The position numbers and the translations under genes are program-made. The notes under the pieces are model-generated. The model ran no database searches, had not been told where the DNA came from, and saw only the letters and a list, made by a program, of their open reading frames with translations. A stretch of DNA of 11,362 bases from Chloroflexia bacterium (GTDB lineage Bacteria > Chloroflexota > Chloroflexia > Thermomicrobiales > JALYUS01): assembly GCA_025924435.1 (NCBI GenBank), contig JAICIL010000134.1, positions 1 through 11,362 on the forward strand, given 5' to 3'. Position 1 is the first letter of the stretch, and the number at the start of each line of letters is the position of its first letter. Shown here one piece after another: positions 7,169 to 11,362 of this stretch.

Positions 7169-8125
7169 ATGCGCCGCAACGTCATCGCACTGCTCGCTAT
7201 CGGATTGGTTATGTTCTCGGTGATGCCCGCGTCCGCCGCGCCGCCGACGCCGGAAAGTCCGGCCGGCCACGGCAGGGAACTCGGCGTCGTGCCCGCCAAG
7301 AATCAGGCGAACCGCCGCCCCAGTTCGGCGAACAACCTCTCCTACCACGGCGGCCCCGTGATGCACACCAACGCGGTCTACGCCATCTACTGGATCCCGG
7401 CGGGGTATTCCGTCAGCGCCAACTACCAATCCGTCATCAACGGCTTCTTCGCGAACGTCGCGTCCGCCACCAGCACCGGGAGCACGTCCAACGTCTACTA
7501 CAGCGACACGCAGTACTCCGACACGGCGGGCGGCATCACCAACAAGGCGACGTTCGCGGGCGGGATCGTGGACGCGAACCCCTTCCCGGCCAGCGGCTGC
7601 ACCGATTCCTACACGAGCGTCTGCCTGACCGACGCGCAGATCAGCGCGGAAATTGATCGCGTCGTCGGCGCGGGGGCGCGCGGCACGAGCACGCTCTACT
7701 TCATGTTCACGCCGAAGGGCGTCGGCAGCTGCTACGACGCGTCGAACTGCGCCTTCAGCCAGTATTGCGCCTACCACAGCTGGTTCAACCTCGGCAGCGG
7801 CCTGACGCTCTACGCGAACCAGCCCTACGCCGACACAGTGCCCGCCGCCTGCGACGCGGGCCAGCACCCGAACGGGGATGACGCGGACGCGACGATCAAC
7901 GTGACGAGCCACGAGCACAACGAGGCGATCACCGACGAGCAGGGCAGCGCATGGTTCGACAACCAGGGGGCCGAAAACGGCGACAAGTGCGCCTGGACGT
8001 TCGGCACGGCGCTTGGGGGTGCGAGCGGGCAGCAGTACAATCAGCTGATTGGCGCCACCGGCAAGTACTATCTCCAGCGCGAGTGGAGCAACCGGTCGAG
8101 CGGGTGCGTGCTGCGCGGGCAATAG
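7169..8125 (+). CDS. Secreted EXORDIUM/phosphate-induced (Phi-1)-like protein with a HExxE motif
   Basis: A 318-residue exported protein. The N-terminus has basic residues (MRRN), a hydrophobic core and ASA at 21-23, giving a likely signal peptidase I site after Ala23. The mature part is rich in Ser, Thr, Asn, Tyr and Gly and has eight cysteines (144, 152, 188, 194, 200, 228, 274, 313), an even number that fits disulfides outside the cell. YHGGPVMHTNAVYAIYWIP (59-77) and SHEHNEAITDE (247-257) followed by AWFDNQGAENGDKCAW (261-276) resemble the bacterial relatives of plant EXORDIUM/Phi-1 proteins, where a HELAE-type motif precedes a Gly/Asp/Cys segment. HExxE could suggest a metal site, but HExxH is absent and enzymatic activity is unproven. 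ATG 7169 is chosen because the signal peptide starts there and a G-run (7159-7164) lies just upstream; earlier in-frame starts lack both. An imperfect inverted repeat (7045-7052/7060-7068) lies upstream. Family assignment is from memory. Confidence 0.8.
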   Translation: MRRNVIALLAIGLVMFSVMPASAAPPTPESPAGHGRELGVVPAKNQANRRPSSANNLSYHGGPVMHTNAVYAIYWIPAGYSVSANYQSVINGFFANVASATSTGSTSNVYYSDTQYSDTAGGITNKATFAGGIVDANPFPASGCTDSYTSVCLTDAQISAEIDRVVGAGARGTSTLYFMFTPKGVGSCYDASNCAFSQYCAYHSWFNLGSGLTLYANQPYADTVPAACDAGQHPNGDDADATINVTSHEHNEAITDEQGSAWFDNQGAENGDKCAWTFGTALGGASGQQYNQLIGATGKYYLQREWSNRSSGCVLRGQ

Positions 8126-8151
8126 CGATTCGGAAACGCGACAGATTCCTC

Positions 8152-8182
8152 CCGGCGCCCGCGACAGGGCGCCGGTTTGTTT
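8152..8182 (+). terminator. Rho-independent terminator of the secreted-protein gene
   Basis: CCGGCGCCC (8152-8160) pairs perfectly with GGGCGCCGG (8167-8175) across a 6-nt loop, followed at once by TTTGTTT (8176-8182). It begins 27 nt after the TAG at 8123-8125 and ends just before the stop of the convergent nitronate monooxygenase gene (8191). The T-run lies on the plus-strand side only, so it should work mainly for the plus-strand gene. Confidence 0.88.
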
Positions 8183-8190
8183 GATGACCC

Positions 8191-9159
8191 TTATCGCAAC
8201 ACATGGCCGGGGCGTTCCCGCAGGATGCGCTCCGCTTCCGCGACGATGGCGTGGACGATCTCACCCGCGGGCGCAACGGCGTGGATGAGGCCGACGGCGT
8301 TGCCCGCGCGGGTCGGCGCGATGCGGGCGTCGCCCTCCTTCGCCGCCTGCGCGAGTTGGGCGCGCAGTTCCGGGCGGCGCGCGGGCAGTTCGTCATCCCG
8401 CCCGTGCCAGGCGTCGGTGTAGTCGTTGCGGACGACGCGGTCGCCGATGCCGGGCGGGAAGGGGGATTGGGTGACGAGGTCGTACGCCTTCGTCAGCACC
8501 GTGTCGTCCGTGCCCGCCGCGACGACGCGCTCCTTCACCCAATCGCCGCCCTCCGCCTCGACGCTGGCGACGAAGCGCGAGCCGAGCCAGACGCCCTCCG
8601 CGCCGAGCATGAGGGCCGCCGCCACGCCGCGCCCGTCCGCGATGCCGCCCGCCGCGATCACCGGGATGCCCCCGGCCACGTCCACGACCGCCGGGACGAG
8701 CGGCAGCGTGCCGCTGTAGCCCGTGTGCCCGCCCGCCTCCGTCCCCTGCGCGACGATGATGTCCACCCCGGCGGCGGCTGCCGCCCGTGCCAGCGCGACC
8801 GTCTGCACCTGCGCGATCATCAGGAGTCCCGCCGCGTGGATGTCCGCGACGTACGGCGTCGGGTCCGCGAACGAATGGCCGATCACCGGGACGCGCTCGG
8901 CAATCGCGACGGCAGTCAATTCCGCCACATTGGGCCGCGACGAGATGAAGCCGACGCCGAACGGCTTCTCCGTCCGCTCCCGCACCGCGCGAATCTGCCC
9001 GCGCAGCCAATCGCCGTCGCCCGCCGACCCGCCGATGATGCCGAGGCCGCCCGCCTCCGAGACCGCCGCCGCGAGCGCCGCGCCCGCCGTCCCCGCCATC
9101 GGTGCATTCAAGATCGGATGCTCGACGCCCAACAGATCGCAGATTCGTGTGCGCAACAT
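8191..9159 (-). CDS. Nitronate monooxygenase (2-nitropropane dioxygenase family)
   Basis: A complete 322-residue FMN-dependent TIM-barrel enzyme. This family oxidises alkyl nitronates such as propionate-3-nitronate with oxygen, detoxifying nitro compounds in the cytoplasm. Visible signatures: HPILNAPMAG (14-23) on the first strand, the glycine-rich GGLGIIGG (37-44), AQGTEAGGHTG (137-147) with the expected catalytic His145, and the FMN phosphate-binding region AAGGIADGRG (169-178) plus GAEGVWLGSRF (186-196). Related FabK-type enoyl-ACP reductases share the fold, but the absence of lipid-synthesis neighbours and the EAGGHTG block favour the nitronate enzyme; the natural substrate remains unknown. 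ATG 9159 is preceded by a G-run (9162-9166) that overlaps the stop region of the upstream small gene. Only 9 nt separate it from that gene, so the two are probably co-transcribed and perhaps translationally coupled. Confidence 0.92.
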   Translation of the reverse strand: MLRTRICDLLGVEHPILNAPMAGTAGAALAAAVSEAGGLGIIGGSAGDGDWLRGQIRAVRERTEKPFGVGFISSRPNVAELTAVAIAERVPVIGHSFADPTPYVADIHAAGLLMIAQVQTVALARAAAAAGVDIIVAQGTEAGGHTGYSGTLPLVPAVVDVAGGIPVIAAGGIADGRGVAAALMLGAEGVWLGSRFVASVEAEGGDWVKERVVAAGTDDTVLTKAYDLVTQSPFPPGIGDRVVRNDYTDAWHGRDDELPARRPELRAQLAQAAKEGDARIAPTRAGNAVGLIHAVAPAGEIVHAIVAEAERILRERPGHVLR

Positions 9160-9168
9160 TTCTCCCCC

Positions 9169-9423
9169 TTATTCTCGCTCGATGGGCGTGTCCGACCACC
9201 ACAGCACGTCGCGGAAGTCTCGAATTGCGATATCGGTATTACGACGTAATTTGGACAGATCACCTTCGCTGAGTTTGAGAATCGCTATTTGCACGCGCGC
9301 CCGCCCGCTCTCGGGAAGATCGCTACCATATCGATCAAGCACCATGAGAATCCCTCTCATGCTGTTTTCGGAGAAATCGCGCTTGATCGCTGCGATCACA
9401 TCATCACGTGTCCAAGCCGCCAT
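9169..9423 (-). CDS. Small conserved-looking protein of unknown function, upstream of nitronate monooxygenase
   Basis: An 84-residue soluble protein that I cannot name. It begins MAAWTRDDVIAAIKRDF and includes ARVQIAILKLSEGDLSKLR (45-63) and DIAIRDFRDVLWWSD (67-81). It appears to be mostly amphipathic helices with alternating charged and hydrophobic residues, and has no cysteine, signal peptide or membrane segment. The RVQLAILKL.(D/E)GD...L and DYRDVL-like patterns feel familiar from small uncharacterised bacterial proteins, which suggests a real conserved family, but I know of no function. ATG 9423 is supported by GGAGG (9434-9438) 10 nt upstream; in-frame ATGs farther up overlap the promoter. 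It is the first gene of a probable operon with the monooxygenase, 9 nt downstream. The minus-strand reading frame extends to 10002, but the part upstream of 9423 is antisense shadow. Confidence 0.75.
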   Translation of the reverse strand: MAAWTRDDVIAAIKRDFSENSMRGILMVLDRYGSDLPESGRARVQIAILKLSEGDLSKLRRNTDIAIRDFRDVLWWSDTPIERE

Positions 9424-9454
9424 ATCGGTGTCGCCTCCATTATCGTGCGGACCC

Positions 9455-9470
9455 ATTATACGCATATGCG
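9455..9470 (-). promoter_or_regulatory. TATAAT promoter with adjacent perfect palindrome (divergent promoter region)
   Basis: A consensus -10, TATAAT, lies on the minus strand at 9460-9455, placing transcription start near 9448 and leaving a leader of about 25 nt that carries the GGAGG of the 84-residue gene. Directly upstream is the perfect 10-bp palindrome CGCATATGCG (9461-9470), where a repressor or activator could act on both this operon and the divergent gene at 9520. No recognisable -35 is present, which would suit an activated promoter. The regulatory role is inferred. Confidence 0.5.
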
Positions 9471-9519
9471 ATACTGAGAGCCGGACGGTTTTGCTTCTTG
9501 TATCGTGGAATCGCCGCAG

Positions 9520-9945
9520 ATGACGCTTCGCAATCGCACCGGCCCAAGCGGGCGAACACTCTTCCTCTCCGGCCTGATCTGCCTGCTCGCCGGCATCATC
9601 ATCGTCGTCGCGCGGCTGCACACGCCGACGCCGGGTATTGTCATTCTCGCCGTTATCGGGGTGGTCGCGGGGTTCATCCTGACGAGCGCCGGTATCCTCG
9701 CGCTCATCTCGCGCCCGGTCTGGGTCGAGGGGACGGTGGTGGACGCCCGCTGGGCGATTAGCGGCGTGCGGCGCGCGGGCACCGCCGTCCTCGACATCGG
9801 GGAGGCGGATCTGCTGACCGTCCATCTCGATTATGCCGTCTACCGCGCCTTGACAATTGGTGATCGCGTGCGCGTCGAGCACAACAGCCTGAACCGGGCG
9901 CAGGTCTACCGGGTCGAAATTATCTCCCGCGCGCAGGCCCGGTAA
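9520..9945 (+). CDS. Two-TM membrane protein of unknown function
   Basis: A 141-residue protein with two strong membrane helices (about 13-32 and 39-63) and a C-terminal part of about 75 residues that looks like small beta strands: VEGTVVDARW (69-78), LTVHLDYAVYR (99-109), DRVRVEHNSL (115-124) and AQVYRVEII (127-135). The alternating hydrophobic pattern recalls a small OB-like or SH3-like barrel, as in NfeD-type proteins, but I see no diagnostic match and do not assign a family. ATG 9520 was preferred to GTG 9505 because the latter has no ribosome site; support for 9520 is itself weak, with only a GGA 10-12 nt upstream. It is divergent from the 84-residue protein and monooxygenase pair and lies 101 nt upstream of the MFS gene on the same strand. 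Confidence 0.7.
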   Translation: MTLRNRTGPSGRTLFLSGLICLLAGIIIVVARLHTPTPGIVILAVIGVVAGFILTSAGILALISRPVWVEGTVVDARWAISGVRRAGTAVLDIGEADLLTVHLDYAVYRALTIGDRVRVEHNSLNRAQVYRVEIISRAQAR

Positions 9946-9981
9946 CGGGGAAGCGCCGCTCGTGCCCCTTGCGCCCGCGCG

Positions 9982-9987
9982 TACAAT
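9982..9987 (+). promoter_or_regulatory. Candidate -10 box for the EntS-like MFS gene
   Basis: TACAAT (five of six bases of TATAAT) lies about 60 nt upstream of the chosen GTG at 10047, inside the 101-nt gap after the preceding gene. A -35 hexamer at the right distance is not evident. If real, it excludes the TTG-initiated extension at 9969 and supports the downstream start. Confidence 0.3.
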
Positions 9988-10046
9988 GGCCGGGCGCGCC
10001 ATCTGCGGCGGCGGGGACGAAAACGAAGGAGAGGGGTGGTCGGCGC

Positions 10047-11339
10047 GTGGCGATCAATGGACGACGGGAGCGGGGGCGGCTCGATCTGCTCTCCTCGCTG
10101 AAATATCGGGAGAGCCGGACATTCTGGTACGGCGCGACGATTGCCAGCATCGCGCAGGCGGCGTTCCTCGTCTCGGCGGGCTGGCTCGCCTTCCAGTTGA
10201 ATGGCAGCGGCGCGGTCGGCATCGTCACCTTCGCGACGATGCTCCCCTTGCTGATCGCGACGCCGGTCGGCGGCCTCCTGGCGGACCGGATGGACCGGCG
10301 GACGCTGGTGATCGGCGCGCAGATCGTGCAGGGCGTCGTCGCCCTCGCGCTCGGTGTGCAGACGATGGCGGGGGCGATGCCGTTCGCGGCGCTCGTGCCG
10401 CTCGTCTTCCTCTCCGGCATCGCGCGGGCCGTCGAATTGCCGACGGTGCAGACGATGCTGCCGAGCCTCGTCCCGCCGGGAGAACTGCTGAACACCTACT
10501 CGCTGAACGGCCTCGGCACGCTCGGCTCGCGGTTTGCCGGCCCCGCCGCGATGGCGCCGGTGCTCGCGACGCGCGGCGCGGGGCTTGCCTTCCTGATCAT
10601 CGCCGCGCTCTATCTGCCCGCGCTCTCGTTCATCCTGCGGGTGCCGCGCATGCCGCGCGCCGATCTGGCCCGCGTCGGCGTCGGCGAGCAGATCCGCGAG
10701 GGCGGGCGGTACGTCCGGCGGCGCGGGATCGTCGCGCTGCTGCTCGGGGTCGTCGTTCTCCATTGCACGCTGACGATGGCGTTCGACTCGACGCTGCCGC
10801 TCTTCGCGAAGCAGAACCTGCGCGGCGAAGGGGCGATCTACTCCTCGCTTGTCGCGGCGATCGGCCTCGGTGCAATCGCCGCGACGCTCTTCCTCGCGGG
10901 TGTGCGGTCGCCGACGATGCGTGGCACGCTGCTCTTCGTCAGCGCGGTGGGGAGCGGGGTCGCGACGATGCTGATGTCCATCGCCGGTCTCTGGGCGCTG
11001 GCGATGCTGGCGATGTTCGTGGTGGGCGCGTCGCAGGCGCTCTTCATGACGCTCGCCATCACGCTCGTGCAGGAGGCGGTGCCGGACGCGCTGCGGGGCC
11101 GCGTGACGGGCATTTTCATCATGAGCGCGGGGGGTATCATGTCCTTCGGCAATCTCGCCAACGGCTACCTCGCGGGCCGCTTCGGCGCGTCACCCGTCCT
11201 GGGCCTGCCCGCCCTGCTCTTCGTGGCGCTCGTCCTGCTCATCAGCGCCCTGCGCCCGGCGCTCCGCCGCCTCTATGAGGAGGGGACGCTCCCCGCCGAC
11301 CGTTTGGAATCGCTTGGTTCAGTTGCCGGGGGCGACTGA
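10047..11339 (+). CDS. MFS exporter, EntS/MFS_3-like
   Basis: A 430-residue inner-membrane transporter of the major facilitator superfamily. Features typical of the enterobactin-exporter (EntS-like, MFS_3) branch are LKYRESRTFWYGATIASIAQ near the start (18-37), motif A GGLLADRMDRRTLV (75-88), the ELPTVQTMLPSLVPPGELLN stretch (130-149), and DALRGRVTGIF (347-357) in the second half. About 12 hydrophobic segments fit the fold. Branch members export siderophores, macrolides or other small molecules; no siderophore genes are visible here, so the substrate is open. GTG 10047 is chosen because the conserved N-terminus follows it and a GAGGGG (10031-10036) lies 10 nt upstream; a TTG at 9969 would add 26 unconserved residues across a likely promoter. 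The short, charged C-terminal tail ends with TGA, 23 nt before the window edge. It differs in sequence type from the MFS gene at 909-2144, so the two are not recent duplicates. Confidence 0.9.
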   Translation: MAINGRRERGRLDLLSSLKYRESRTFWYGATIASIAQAAFLVSAGWLAFQLNGSGAVGIVTFATMLPLLIATPVGGLLADRMDRRTLVIGAQIVQGVVALALGVQTMAGAMPFAALVPLVFLSGIARAVELPTVQTMLPSLVPPGELLNTYSLNGLGTLGSRFAGPAAMAPVLATRGAGLAFLIIAALYLPALSFILRVPRMPRADLARVGVGEQIREGGRYVRRRGIVALLLGVVVLHCTLTMAFDSTLPLFAKQNLRGEGAIYSSLVAAIGLGAIAATLFLAGVRSPTMRGTLLFVSAVGSGVATMLMSIAGLWALAMLAMFVVGASQALFMTLAITLVQEAVPDALRGRVTGIFIMSAGGIMSFGNLANGYLAGRFGASPVLGLPALLFVALVLLISALRPALRRLYEEGTLPADRLESLGSVAGGD

Positions 11340-11362
11340 ATCGGGTAGCGCGGGCTTTCCAG

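Noticed and set aside
7100..8122. Minus-strand open frame of 340 codons opposite the secreted-protein gene
   Set aside because: Low-complexity Arg/Val/Ala-rich translation. The plus frame has a signal peptide, conserved blocks and a matching terminator.
8203..9249. Plus-strand open frame of 348 codons opposite nitronate monooxygenase
   Set aside because: Antisense shadow. The minus-strand frame carries the FMN and catalytic His motifs.
9906..10763. Minus-strand open frame of 285 codons opposite the EntS-like exporter
   Set aside because: Arg/Asp/Glu/His-rich shadow translation with no family pattern. The exporter frame is clear.
11346..11362. Possible start of a hairpin (GCGGGCT followed by TTCC) after the last gene
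   Set aside because: The sequence ends before any complementary arm can be seen, so a terminator cannot be supported.
1..11362. CRISPR arrays, tRNA or rRNA genes, insertion sequences, phage or defence genes
   Set aside because: No regularly spaced repeats, cloverleaf-like sequence, transposase, integrase or known defence domains were seen in either strand by eye.

Overview
The window is about 11.4 kb of GC-rich (roughly two-thirds G+C by eye), gene-dense bacterial chromosome. It holds nine complete protein-coding genes and one gene cut by the left edge, on both strands. There are no tRNA or rRNA genes, no CRISPR array, no transposase and no phage genes. GTG starts, the lipid and nitronate metabolism genes, and CAGAG-rich palindromes like those I associate with Chloroflexota genomes make a Chloroflexota (Thermomicrobia-like) or related high-GC soil or thermophile lineage my best guess. 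This is an inference; no taxonomic marker other than mutS is present.

Layout, left to right. (1) 1-777 (+) is the C-terminal half of an acyl-CoA synthetase. It converges on an MFS exporter (909-2144, -), and a long palindromic element (789-907) fills the gap. (2) The MFS gene is divergent from a small DoxX-type membrane protein (2305-2712, +). That gene converges on a Cof-type HAD phosphatase (2812-3639, -), with a second inverted-repeat element (2730-2823) at the junction. (3) Minus-strand genes follow, read leftwards as mutS (6967-4277), a DUF2277 protein (4113-3844) and the HAD phosphatase (3639-2812). The gaps of 163 and 204 nt suggest separate or loosely coupled expression. (4) 7169-8125 (+) encodes a secreted EXORDIUM/phosphate-induced-type protein with a HExxE motif and a strong intrinsic terminator. 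(5) A minus-strand pair, an 84-residue protein of unknown function (9423-9169) followed 9 nt later by nitronate monooxygenase (9159-8191), looks like a two-gene operon. Its promoter region, with a perfect 10-bp palindrome next to a TATAAT box, is shared with a divergent two-TM membrane protein (9520-9945, +). (6) The window ends with an EntS-like MFS exporter (10047-11339, +).

Most of this is ordinary housekeeping and accessory metabolism: mismatch repair, fatty-acid activation, two efflux pumps, a phosphatase and a flavin oxidase. I do not see an obvious new multi-gene system. The parts most worth a second look are the unknown protein coupled to nitronate monooxygenase with its palindromic promoter, the secreted HExxE protein, and the structured intergenic elements. 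All ends and motif positions were read by eye.
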